DNA of 64,000 bases from Limnothrix sp. CACIAM 69d (GTDB lineage Bacteria; Cyanobacteriota; Cyanobacteriia; CACIAM-69d), in the NCBI GenBank assembly GCA_001913845.2, contig MKGP02000053.1:124001-188000 (forward strand). The letters run 5' to 3'. The translations under genes and the position numbers were made by a program. A model generated the notes under the pieces. It had not been told where the DNA came from. It saw nothing but the letters and a program-made list of their open reading frames with translations, and searched no databases. Shown here piece after piece: positions 38,210-46,880 of the stretch; within the stretch, counting starts at the first letter, position 1; each line of letters opens with the position of its first letter.

Positions 38210-39931
38210 ATGCAACCCGTTGATTACACCACCCTGATAGCGAGTTTGTGGGAACTGCGGCGCGACTGGTTACCGGCCCGCCTGGAACAGGTTTTTCAGC
38301 GCGATCGCTTCACGGTTTACCTTTGCCTGCGGACGATCGAGCGGCGCGGTTGGTTGGGCATTTCCTGGCATCCCCAGGCGGCGCGGCTTTGCATCGGGGC
38401 CGCCCCGCCCAAGGAACCGGACACCTTCACCTTTAGCCAACAGTTGTTGCATCAACTGAAAGGCTTGGCCCTGGTGTCTTTTGCGGAGGTAGCCCCTTGG
38501 GAGCGGGTGGTGGATTTGCAATTTGCCAAGCGGCCGGGCGATCCGCCCCTGTGGCACCTGTACGTGGAAATTATGGGCAAGTACAGCAATGCCATTCTGA
38601 CCACGGCGGACGGCACGATCGTCACCGCAGCCCACCAGGTGAGTGCCCAGCAGTCGCGAGTGCGGCCGATTCAAACGGGCGATCGCTACAGTGCGCCGCC
38701 CAAACTGACGGAGGCCACACCACAACCAACCGAATCCTTGGACCGCTGGTGGGAGCGGGTTTCCCTGATTCCTGGCCCCATCAGTCGCCAACTGCTGAAA
38801 ACCTATCGCGGCCTCAGCTCGCCGTTGGTCAAAAGCCTGCTGACCGCGGCCGAAATTGACCCCCAGCAGCCGGTGGAAACCCTGGAGCTAACAACCCAGC
38901 GGCGGCTGTTTGAGGTTTGGCAAGGCTGGCTGAAACGGCTGGAGATGGGAGACTTTGCGCCCGGTTGGACGGAAGCTGGCTACGACGTGCTGGGGTGGCA
39001 GGAACAGCGATCGGCCCCATCGGTGCAAGACCTGCTCGATCGCTACTATGGCGATCGGCTCGATCGGGAAGCCTTCCAGCGGCTTTGGCAACAGTTGCGG
39101 CAAAAGGTGAGCAACCTCGCCAGCAAACTACGCAAAAAAGTTGAAGAATTTACCGATCGCCTGGCCCAATCTGCCGAAGCCGACCAGTTTCGATCGCGGG
39201 CTGATCTGTTGATGGCCCATCTACACCATTGGCAACCGGGAATGGAGCGAATCAGCCTGCCGGACTTCGAGACCGGCGCACCCGTGACCATCGCCCTGGA
39301 TCCGGCGAAAACCGGCGTGCAAAACGCCCAACAGCTCTACAAAAAATACCAAAAGCTCGATCGCTCCCGCAGCGCGATCGAGCCGTTGCTGATTGCCGCC
39401 CGCAGTGAATTGGCCTACCTGGAAGAGGTGGAAGAAAGCCTCAGTGAATTTGAGGATTACGGCGGCCTTGAGGATCTGAGCGCCCTCGAAGAAATTCGCG
39501 ATGAACTGGTGCAGGAAGGTTATTTGGAAGATCCGGGCTATCGCCGGGCTTTGCCCGACCCCGGTGAGGGGTTTCGCAAATTTACCACCCCCAGCGGCTA
39601 TGAAGTGTGGATTGGCCGCAACAATGCCCAGAACGATCGGCTCTCCTTCCGGTTGGCCACGGCCTATGATTTGTGGTTCCATGCCCAGGAAATTCCCGGC
39701 AGCCACGTGCTGTTGCGGATGCCAGCGGGATCCCAGCCCGATCGCGCCGATTTGCAATTTACCGCTGACCTGGCCGCTCGCTATAGCCGGGCCCGGCAGG
39801 CAGAACAGGTGCCCGTGATTTACACGGAACCTCGGCATCTGTACAAACCCAAGGGCGCTAAACCGGGGCTAGTGATTTACAAGCATGAGCGGGTGATTTG
39901 GGGACAACCACAGCGATCGCTGGCGGGCTAA
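38210..39931 (+). CDS. rqcH: RqcH/NFACT-family ribosome quality control protein
   Basis: Family known as fibronectin-binding protein A homologues, now understood (Bacillus RqcH) to bind stalled 50S-peptidyl-tRNA and add alanine tails. The 573 residues show the NFACT-N domain (about 1-230: LRDWLPARLEQV-like start, MGKYSNAIL near 124), helix-hairpin-helix (about 180-210), a coiled coil (about 285-440, Leu/Glu/Lys rich) and the NFACT-R domain with SGYEVWIGRNNAQNDRLSF (about 463) and DLWFHAQEIPGSHVLLR (about 487). Where I would align the Asp-Arg pair of Bacillus RqcH I read Glu-Arg (PWERVVDL); this alignment is tentative. It sits 85 bp after gcvT. Confidence 0.92.
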   Translation: MQPVDYTTLIASLWELRRDWLPARLEQVFQRDRFTVYLCLRTIERRGWLGISWHPQAARLCIGAAPPKEPDTFTFSQQLLHQLKGLALVSFAEVAPWERVVDLQFAKRPGDPPLWHLYVEIMGKYSNAILTTADGTIVTAAHQVSAQQSRVRPIQTGDRYSAPPKLTEATPQPTESLDRWWERVSLIPGPISRQLLKTYRGLSSPLVKSLLTAAEIDPQQPVETLELTTQRRLFEVWQGWLKRLEMGDFAPGWTEAGYDVLGWQEQRSAPSVQDLLDRYYGDRLDREAFQRLWQQLRQKVSNLASKLRKKVEEFTDRLAQSAEADQFRSRADLLMAHLHHWQPGMERISLPDFETGAPVTIALDPAKTGVQNAQQLYKKYQKLDRSRSAIEPLLIAARSELAYLEEVEESLSEFEDYGGLEDLSALEEIRDELVQEGYLEDPGYRRALPDPGEGFRKFTTPSGYEVWIGRNNAQNDRLSFRLATAYDLWFHAQEIPGSHVLLRMPAGSQPDRADLQFTADLAARYSRARQAEQVPVIYTEPRHLYKPKGAKPGLVIYKHERVIWGQPQRSLAG

Positions 39932-40068
39932 GGATCTGAGCGAACTGAAGGGCGATCGCTCGAAACGCCCGATCGTTTTGCGGAAGACCCTGCCCAACCC
40001 ATCGGGCCAGACGGAGCGATCGTCCCCTGCTTCTGTTGGGTGTCCCCTGTCCAAGCCATCATCAATTT

Positions 40069-41085
40069 ATGAATCTCTTGTTGAATCACGGCGCACTATC
40101 GGTTTGGAGCCAACGGGGCCGAAATCTTGCTTTCCCGATCGTTCTGTTGTGGGGCTTGTGGAGTTCCGGGCCCGCTCAGGCCATTGGGATGCAAAGCGCG
40201 ATCGCCCCGCGCCACCCCAGGGTCACCGCGTTGCTCCGCGCCCCCGTTACTGATCGGCTGGGCCCCTTGAGCCAAGCGCCTAACGAACTCCCCTTCATTG
40301 GCCGGCGCTCCTTCAACTTTTTGGGAGGCAGCGGCACGGGGCAATCAATCACGATCGAGCCAGATGGCACCACCACCGTTGAGCGCCACGGCACGGCCAA
40401 CAGCGCCATTGAGTATCGCGGCCGCTTTTCCAATCCCCTTTGGCTGAATGATCAACAGGGGCTTCTGATTGAAGGATTCCAAATCTATCAGGTTGGCCCC
40501 GACGGCCAGCGGCCCCAGAATTGCGATCGGGGGGCGGCCCCTTGTCGTGCGGAACTGTGGGAACTCACCTCGGAAGCCCCCAACCCAGCCGATTGGCCAG
40601 CGCCTCAGCCAGGGGAGCCTCTGGAGGATGTGGAAGATGCGCGATTCAGTCGCCAACCCTTCAATCGATCGCGCTTTCAACAGGTGCAAGCGCTGAATCG
40701 GGCCTGCGGGTTTTATGACGTGACTTCCCCCTGCTCGGTGCGGATTTATCCCTTTAACAACCTGTCTCTGATTGCACAGCGGAATGGCACGGAATCCGTA
40801 AGCTACAGCCTGTCGTTTTATCGGCCCATCTCCCAAGCGGCCGCCTTAGCTTATGTCAGAATTCTGAACGATAATCAAACTTTTCGCCCGATCGAAACCC
40901 AGCGCCTGACCGATCGCTTGGTGTACTATGGCTGTCCCTACGATGCGGGCGAGGAACAACCCGCACCCCTTTGTTCTGTCGAGCTGTTTGACCCAACCCC
41001 ATCGGGGCCCAATACCCCGATCGAGCGATCGCCCAATGGGGAACCCCTGATCAGTGGGCTGCGTTTTATCCAAAGCAGTCCCTAG
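40069..41085 (+). CDS. Secreted protein with three cysteine pairs, unknown function
   Basis: Not recognised. ATG 40069 gives a 338-residue protein with a long signal peptide: basic SQRGRNL, a hydrophobic core (about 24-36), and a likely cleavage after AQA (about 39-41). The mature protein contains three well-separated Cys pairs (CDRGAAPC, CGFYDVTSPC, CPYDAGEEQPAPLC), probably local disulfides. Its middle is predicted beta-rich, with alternating Thr/Val/Ser, and Pro-rich ends. The pairs would be natural clients of the VKOR-Trx enzyme encoded at 21284, but nothing links them genetically. An upstream TTG (40036) is less likely. Confidence 0.7.
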   Translation: MNLLLNHGALSVWSQRGRNLAFPIVLLWGLWSSGPAQAIGMQSAIAPRHPRVTALLRAPVTDRLGPLSQAPNELPFIGRRSFNFLGGSGTGQSITIEPDGTTTVERHGTANSAIEYRGRFSNPLWLNDQQGLLIEGFQIYQVGPDGQRPQNCDRGAAPCRAELWELTSEAPNPADWPAPQPGEPLEDVEDARFSRQPFNRSRFQQVQALNRACGFYDVTSPCSVRIYPFNNLSLIAQRNGTESVSYSLSFYRPISQAAALAYVRILNDNQTFRPIETQRLTDRLVYYGCPYDAGEEQPAPLCSVELFDPTPSGPNTPIERSPNGEPLISGLRFIQSSP

Positions 41086-41303
41086 GGCGGGAGATGGGCT
41101 TTGATGGATCCGGTTTCCACCACCCTGCTCTGAATCAACCGGTGATCAACCCCGGAACTGGCATCTCTTGGAGGGTGGCGTTTCCAGACCACCGCTCAAC
41201 CGCAAGTGCCTACAATGTTAAGTCTGGTGGGGCCTGGAGCCAGATTCCAGAATTGGCGGTGTATGCTGCCTTTATCCGCAAAATCGTTAGCTAACTTGGT
41301 GCA

Positions 41304-41735
41304 GTGTTGAAATCAGTTTTGGTGGCCCTGGATCGATCGGCATTATCCGAGTCAGAAATTGCCATGCTGCGATCGCTCAATTTGAACGATCAGTGCAAAG
41401 TAATTTTGGTGCATGTGATTCCGCCCACCAGCACCGATCTAGATCAGCCGCTCGATCGCCCCCAAGGCACTGCACCGGATTTGTATCGCGAGATTGAAAC
41501 CCAACTGGCGGCCTACCAAAAGCGCCTACCCTGCCCCAGCACCATTGAAATCATCAGTGGCGAACCCGCTGCGGAAATTGTCCGCTTGGCCAATATCCAT
41601 CGCACCGACTTAATCATCATTGGCAGCCGGGGCCTCAGCGGCATCGATCGCATTCTGCAAGGTTCCGTCAGCAGTGACGTGCTGGAACAAGCGCCCTGTT
41701 CGGTGTTGGTGGTGAAGGCCAAAACTGCCGCTTGA
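41304..41735 (+). CDS. Universal stress protein (UspA) family
   Basis: A 143-residue single-domain protein with the alpha/beta ATP-binding fold. VLVALDRSALSE is at the N-terminus and IGSRGLSGIDRILQGSVS near residue 110, the G-2x-G-9x-G-(S/T) nucleotide signature. It ends in CSVLVVK as usual for the family. It begins with GTG 41304. A tacaat box lies at 41211 without a good -35 partner. Nucleotide-binding type inferred from the intact motif; role probably stress resistance, unproven. Confidence 0.92.
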   Translation: MLKSVLVALDRSALSESEIAMLRSLNLNDQCKVILVHVIPPTSTDLDQPLDRPQGTAPDLYREIETQLAAYQKRLPCPSTIEIISGEPAAEIVRLANIHRTDLIIIGSRGLSGIDRILQGSVSSDVLEQAPCSVLVVKAKTAA

Positions 41736-41864
41736 GTTGTGCCCGATCGCCCTGGAACTTGTCAGGGTGATCGCCACTTTTGAGTGGTGCTTGTTTTTAG
41801 GTTCGCCTGTTTTTGGGTGTTACCCGTTTTCAGTTTTCCATCGCCTATCCTCGCTTTTTCCCGC

Positions 41865-44246
41865 ATGTCTGCGTTTCTTGCCCAACTGAACCCCGCCCAG
41901 CGCCGCGCCGTTGAACATTACCAGGGGCCCCTCTTGGTGGTGGCGGGGGCTGGGTCGGGCAAAACCCGCGCCCTCACCTTCCGGATTGCCCACCTGATTC
42001 AACACCACCGCGTGGATCCGGATCAGATTTTGGCCGTGACCTTCACCAACAAGGCCGCACGGGAAATGAAGGAGCGAATTGAAACCCTCTTTGCCCAACA
42101 GGAGTCGCGATCGCGCTTTGGCAAGCCCTTTGACCTGCTGCGGCCCGAGGAACAAACGCGCCTAAAATCCCAGGTTTATAAGGACACCATCAAGCACCTG
42201 TGGATCGGCACTTTTCACGCCCTTTGTGCTCGAATTTTGCGGTTTGATCTGGAAAAATTTCAGCATCCCAAAGGCTATCGTTGGACAAAAAATTTCACGA
42301 TTTTTGATGAATCCGATGTCCAAAGCCTGATTAAGCAAATTGTTACTAAAGATCTCAATCTGGACGATAAAAAATTCCAGCCCAGACAGGTGCGCTTTGC
42401 CATTAGCAATGCTAAAAATCAGGGTCTGTCGCCGGAAGAAGTGGAACGCAACGACCCCACTTTTCGCGGCCGAACGATCGCCACGGTTTACGATCGCTAC
42501 CAAGCGGCTTTGGCGGCCAACAATGCCTTAGATTTTGATGATCTAATTGGGTTGCCGGTGCAGCTCTTCCAGCAAAATGAATCGGTTTTGGGTTACTGGC
42601 ACAGCCGGTTTCGCCACATTCTTGTGGATGAATATCAGGATACCAACCGCACCCAATACGACTTGATTCGGCTGTTGGTGACCAATGGGGAATCTTCCGA
42701 AAGCTTTGACCAGTGGAACCATCGATCGATCTTTGTGGTGGGCGATGCGGATCAGTCCATTTATTCGTTTCGAGCAGCGGACTTCACGATTTTGCTAGAT
42801 TTTCAGGATGATTTTGGCGATCGACTGCCCGATGATGACACGCGGACGATGGTGAAGCTGGAGGAAAACTATCGATCGCGCGAAAACATTTTGCAGGTGG
42901 CCAACGAACTCATTGAACGCAACACAGAACGCATTGATAAAGTATTGCGGCCCACACGCGGGGCCGGTGACCCGATCGCGGTCTATGAATCAGACCACGA
43001 AATGGATGAAGCGGAGTATGTGGTTCAAAAAATCCGCAAGCTGGAGCAACAAAACCCCGAATTAAATTGGGGCAGCTTTGCTATTTTGTATCGCACCAAT
43101 GCCCAATCTCGTCCCTTTGAAGATGTGTTGTTGCGGTTGGGAATTCCTTACACCATGGTGGGGGGATTACGGTTCTATGACCGCAAGGAAATTAAGGACA
43201 CCTTGGCCTATTTGCGCCTGCTCACCAATCCCAACGATAGTATTAGCCTGAAGCGGGTGATTAATGTGCCCAAGCGCGGGGTGGGCAAGACCACGCTCGA
43301 TCGCCTAGAGAATGCGGCCGATCAGTTGGGCGTGCCGCTTTGGGAAATTCTGAGTGATGAAACGTCGGTGAAAACCCTGGCCGGACGCACGGCTAAACCC
43401 TTGTTGGAGTTTGTGCAAATGATTCAAACCTGGCAAGGTCAGGTGGATCAACAACCCGCCGCCACAATTTTGGATGGCATTCTTCAGGGATCGGGCTACG
43501 TGCGGGAATTGCAAGCGGAGGGCACGGACGAAGCGAGCGATCGCCTGGCGAATTTGGCGGAATTAGCCAACGCCATGACCCAATATGCGGAAGACACCAG
43601 CGACGGATCCTTGACGAACTTTCTGGAAAATGCGGCGCTGGCTTCGGATTTGGATGATTTGAAGGAGGGCAAAAACGCCGTTTCCCTGATGACGCTCCAT
43701 GCGGCCAAGGGGCTGGAATTTCCGGTGGTGTTTTTGGTGGGGCTGGAACAGGGGCTGTTTCCCAACTTCCGTTCCATGGACGATCCCCGATCGCTCGAAG
43801 AAGAGCGCCGCCTTTGCTATGTGGGCATTACCCGCGCCCAGGAGCAATTGTTCTTAACCCATGCCCAGGAGCGGCGGCTGTGGGGGGGAATGCGCGAACC
43901 TTCGGTTCCTTCGGTGTTTTTGGGTGAGCTGCCGCCGGAGCACCTGATTGCCGAGGGGCGGAGCAATCGCCGATCGGGGCCGGCGGCCTTGGGATCAGCG
44001 GCGGGATCGGCCAATCGGCGATCGGCTGCGGCCCGACCCACCCCCAAACCCAATCCGCGCCCGACCAAAACCACGCCACCCCAAGCTTGGGAAGTGGGCG
44101 ATCGGGTGATTCACGACACCTTTGGCGAAGGGAAGGTGATACATGTGTTTGAAAACGGGCGCAAGGTCACCATTTCAGTGCGATTTCCCGGCCTGGGTCA
44201 AAAAATCTTTGATCCCAGTCTGGCTCCTCTCCAGCGTTTGGATTAG
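41865..44246 (+). CDS. pcrA: UvrD/PcrA-type superfamily 1 DNA helicase
   Basis: 3'-5' DNA helicase of repair and replication restart. Starting at ATG 41865 (793 residues) the SF1 motifs appear in order: LNPAQRRAV (Q motif), GAGSGKT (Walker A, about 29), TFTNKAAREMKER (Ia, about 57), IGTFHALCARILR (about 113), DEYQDTN (II, about 255), VGDADQSIYSFRAA (III, about 294), LEENYRS (IV, about 340), VSLMTLHAAKGLEFPVVFLVG (V, about 612) and VGITRA (VI, about 660). The C-terminal tail beyond 700 is a Pro/Arg/Ala-rich linker, then WEVGDRVIHDTFGEG, a tudor-like RNA polymerase-binding module as in PcrA/UvrD. Complete. Confidence 0.95.
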   Translation: MSAFLAQLNPAQRRAVEHYQGPLLVVAGAGSGKTRALTFRIAHLIQHHRVDPDQILAVTFTNKAAREMKERIETLFAQQESRSRFGKPFDLLRPEEQTRLKSQVYKDTIKHLWIGTFHALCARILRFDLEKFQHPKGYRWTKNFTIFDESDVQSLIKQIVTKDLNLDDKKFQPRQVRFAISNAKNQGLSPEEVERNDPTFRGRTIATVYDRYQAALAANNALDFDDLIGLPVQLFQQNESVLGYWHSRFRHILVDEYQDTNRTQYDLIRLLVTNGESSESFDQWNHRSIFVVGDADQSIYSFRAADFTILLDFQDDFGDRLPDDDTRTMVKLEENYRSRENILQVANELIERNTERIDKVLRPTRGAGDPIAVYESDHEMDEAEYVVQKIRKLEQQNPELNWGSFAILYRTNAQSRPFEDVLLRLGIPYTMVGGLRFYDRKEIKDTLAYLRLLTNPNDSISLKRVINVPKRGVGKTTLDRLENAADQLGVPLWEILSDETSVKTLAGRTAKPLLEFVQMIQTWQGQVDQQPAATILDGILQGSGYVRELQAEGTDEASDRLANLAELANAMTQYAEDTSDGSLTNFLENAALASDLDDLKEGKNAVSLMTLHAAKGLEFPVVFLVGLEQGLFPNFRSMDDPRSLEEERRLCYVGITRAQEQLFLTHAQERRLWGGMREPSVPSVFLGELPPEHLIAEGRSNRRSGPAALGSAAGSANRRSAAARPTPKPNPRPTKTTPPQAWEVGDRVIHDTFGEGKVIHVFENGRKVTISVRFPGLGQKIFDPSLAPLQRLD

Positions 44247-44462
44247 GCCACTGCCCGATCGCGAGTGTCGCAGTTTTTTGGGGGCGATCGACCCAGGCCG
44301 GGATCTCCGGAAAATGGCAAAAGCCGGTTGATTAACCCTTCAGAAAACCCGCTGGAAACCCCGCAAGCGCCTGATCGCCCATTGGGCCGTGCGCGATCGC
44401 CCAAATCGGCTAAGATGGCATCAACTAAACGTAACGTCGCTCTAGCTTAAGGACAATACTGG

Positions 44463-45350
44463 GTGATTGACTTCGGACGAGTCATGACCGCGATGATCGT
44501 GCCGTTTGCCCAAGATGGCAGCGTTAACTACACGATCGTCGAGCAACTGACGCGCAATCTCGTGGCGCACGGAACCGACACGCTGGTGGTGTGCGGCACG
44601 ACCGGTGAATCGCCAACCTTAACGTGGGACGAAGAATACGAACTGTTTCGCGTCGTTAAGCAAGCGGCGGGCAGTGCCAAGGTGATGGCCGGCACGGGAT
44701 CCAACTCAACCCGCGAGGCGATCGCCGCCACCGAAAAGGCCGCGAAGCTCGGTCTGGACGGTTCGTTGCAAGTGGTTCCCTACTACAACAAACCGCCCCA
44801 AGAGGGACTCGCCGCCCATTTCCGGGCGATCGCCGCCGCCGTGCCCGAGTTCCCCCTCATGCTGTATAACATTCCGGGACGCACGGGCCAAAACCTGCTG
44901 CCGGAAACGGTAGCCCAACTGGCGGAACTGCCAAATATTGTGGCGATCAAAGAAGCCAGCGGTAACCTTGACCAAGTGAGCGCCGTCCGTCGTCTGACTC
45001 CGCCCACCTTCAAGATCTATTCTGGAGATGATTCCTTGACCTTGCCCATGTTGGCGGTGGGGGCTTCGGGAGTGGTCAGCGTGGCCAGCCATCTCGTGGG
45101 CGATCGAATCCAAAACATGATTCGTACCTTTGAAGCGGGTCAGGTCAACGACGCATTGACAGAACATTTGGCTTTGTTACCCTTGTTTAAAGCCTTGTTC
45201 TTGACCACGAATCCAATTCCCGTCAAAGCAGCGCTAGAACTGTTAGGCTGGGAGGTGGGGAAACCGCGCCCGCCGTTGATCCCTTGCCCGGATCCTGTTC
45301 GCCAAGCCTTGAAACAGGCAATGGCGGAGTTAGGCCTGCTGCCACAGTGA
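44463..45350 (+). CDS. dapA: 4-hydroxy-tetrahydrodipicolinate synthase
   Basis: Condenses pyruvate with aspartate semialdehyde in the lysine/diaminopimelate route. The 295-residue protein has [12 protein letters not shown], the pyruvate-binding [10 protein letters not shown] (about 45), the catalytic Tyr in [10 protein letters not shown] (about 137) and Schiff-base Lys in VAIKEASGN (about 166). The start is GTG 44463, preceded by aaggacaatactgg. In many cyanobacteria the gene for RNase J follows closely; here it is 1.5 kb away. Confidence 0.95.
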   Translation: MIDFGRVMTAMIVPFAQDGSVNYTIVEQLTRNLVAHGTDTLVVCGTTGESPTLTWDEEYELFRVVKQAAGSAKVMAGTGSNSTREAIAATEKAAKLGLDGSLQVVPYYNKPPQEGLAAHFRAIAAAVPEFPLMLYNIPGRTGQNLLPETVAQLAELPNIVAIKEASGNLDQVSAVRRLTPPTFKIYSGDDSLTLPMLAVGASGVVSVASHLVGDRIQNMIRTFEAGQVNDALTEHLALLPLFKALFLTTNPIPVKAALELLGWEVGKPRPPLIPCPDPVRQALKQAMAELGLLPQ

Positions 45351-45603
45351 ACTAGCAACAGTCGCTGACAGCCAATGGGCGATCGATGGGTGATTATTGG
45401 GTAACTGATGGGCAATTAGCGGGCGATGAACCAAATGTGCGATCGACCCTTTCCCGATCGACCCACGCCAACAGACAAAAGACGGCTCTAAGGCAATTAC
45501 TGCGCAAGCTACTGGGTCAAAGATTGAGCAAAATATTAGGTAGAAAGCACTGAGTAGAGTGTTAATCAACGACTTTCAACTTTGCTCAGAATCAGCAATA
45601 CCA

Positions 45604-45644
45604 GTTCAAAAAATTGAGTTCAAAAAATTGAGTTCAAAAAATTC
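45604..45644 (+). repeat. 14-bp tandem repeat (gttcaaaaaattga)n
   Basis: Nearly three head-to-tail copies of gttcaaaaaattga, starting at 45604, 45618 and 45632. A different 14-bp tandem pair, ttaaatcatccaaa-type, occurs at 45778-45804. Confidence 0.8.
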
Positions 45645-46585
45645 AAATTTGTTTCCTCGATGAAGCTTTGAGTCGGCTTCAGATTGCTGATCGCTGAGCC
45701 ACGGACTCTTGGGCAAAATAAACCGCCCGATCGCTCAAGCCATTAATTCACCATCATCCCGATCGAGTGGCATAGGATTAAATCATCCAAATTAAGTCAT
45801 CCAAATTCCAGAACTTGGATTAGACTGAGAGCAAATTGGCACTGCCCAGCCCTTCAAAACTTGAAGGCGGCTTAAAATTAAAGAACTAGGTTCCGGATTA
45901 ACTGAAAGTTCTGACTAAAAATTTTGAATCAGCAGTTTGCTTCAGCAACTCAGTTCAGCCGGTTTATGAAACAGTTCCATTAAAAAAATCCACTAAGCGG
46001 CTCAACTAAAATCTCGCTCAAAACCCATTGAAAAACCCAATCAACCCATTAAACAAGTCCATTGCCGTTAACCATGTTAAAAAACACCCGATCGCTCAGC
46101 ATGACTCAATCATCGTTTTCTCGACAATCTGTGAAGTCTGCGCAATTTTCAACGGCTCATCGCGAGCAGGGAGCTGCAAGCTGATCATGAATCCGGAATA
46201 TCTGACAGTGGCTTGTTTAATAAAAATGGGAGTCCCCGCATTTGATTGCTCTTAGACCTGTTGAGGGGTTCGATTTTTTGAACAATTTTTTGAGCGCTCT
46301 AAATCATCCTCATCTGGAATCCCCATTTGGAACCCTCATTTTGAGAGCAACCATTGTGTTGAATTTAGACTGATCGGCGGTGGCGAATTGGATCGATCGA
46401 ACGGATCCACCGACCGATCTTGAAGCAAGTTTTTTTCCCAGATGGTTACCCCTTGATGCAATTCATGAGTTTGGTGAATGTGTTGAGCCTAGAAAATTCG
46501 GCACAGCATTCCACAAGATTTTGCAAGCCAATTTGCCCAGCAGAATTTTGTACAGCAGGATTTTGCGCCGCTTTTCAGAAAGCGT

Positions 46586-46619
46586 CTTCTTGAAGAATTT
46601 TTGAAAACCCTTCAAGAAG
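46586..46619. repeat. Perfect 9-bp stem hairpin
   Basis: cttcttgaa (46586-46594) pairs with ttcaagaag (46611-46619) around a 16-base AT-rich loop. No T-run follows. It lies 260 bp upstream of rnj. Confidence 0.5.
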
Positions 46620-46880
46620 GTTCTGCCAGCTTCGGGCCCCAATCCCGACCCAAGTTTCCCGCAGCAGCAACCCACCGCCGATCGTGTAATTCGGCTGGGG
46701 ATGACGGGTTGATTGAGATAACCAGCTCAATCGTTTAACGGGCTGAGTACTGCCCATCGCTAACCATCAAAAATCAGGTTTGCTCCTTTCCCAATGAGAG
46801 GACATGACGGTACTCCCCCATTCGTTGCTAACAGTCTGGTGACCGGTTCCAACGCTAAATAGTGAAATTTTTGGAGGCAA

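Larger units (their letters stand above)
45351..46880. other. 1.5-kb gene-poor AT-rich region between dapA and rnj
   Basis: Largest non-coding gap in the window. Contents I can see: tandem 14-bp repeats at 45604-45644 and 45778-45804, a hairpin at 46586-46619, and near-tandem cagcagaattttgta words at about 46540-46565. Short frames (for example 46028-46255 plus, 46380-46604 plus, 46463-46675 minus) have poor codon choice and no family resemblance. Possibly decayed genes or an expanded regulatory leader for rnj. Confidence 0.5.

Noticed and set aside
46200..46300. ggggttcgatttttt word considered as a tRNA T-arm
   Set aside because: No acceptor stem, D-arm or anticodon arm can be formed around it.
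46028..46604. Short plus-strand frames in the dapA-rnj gap
   Set aside because: Rare starts, atypical composition, no family resemblance; better explained by chance in AT-rich DNA.
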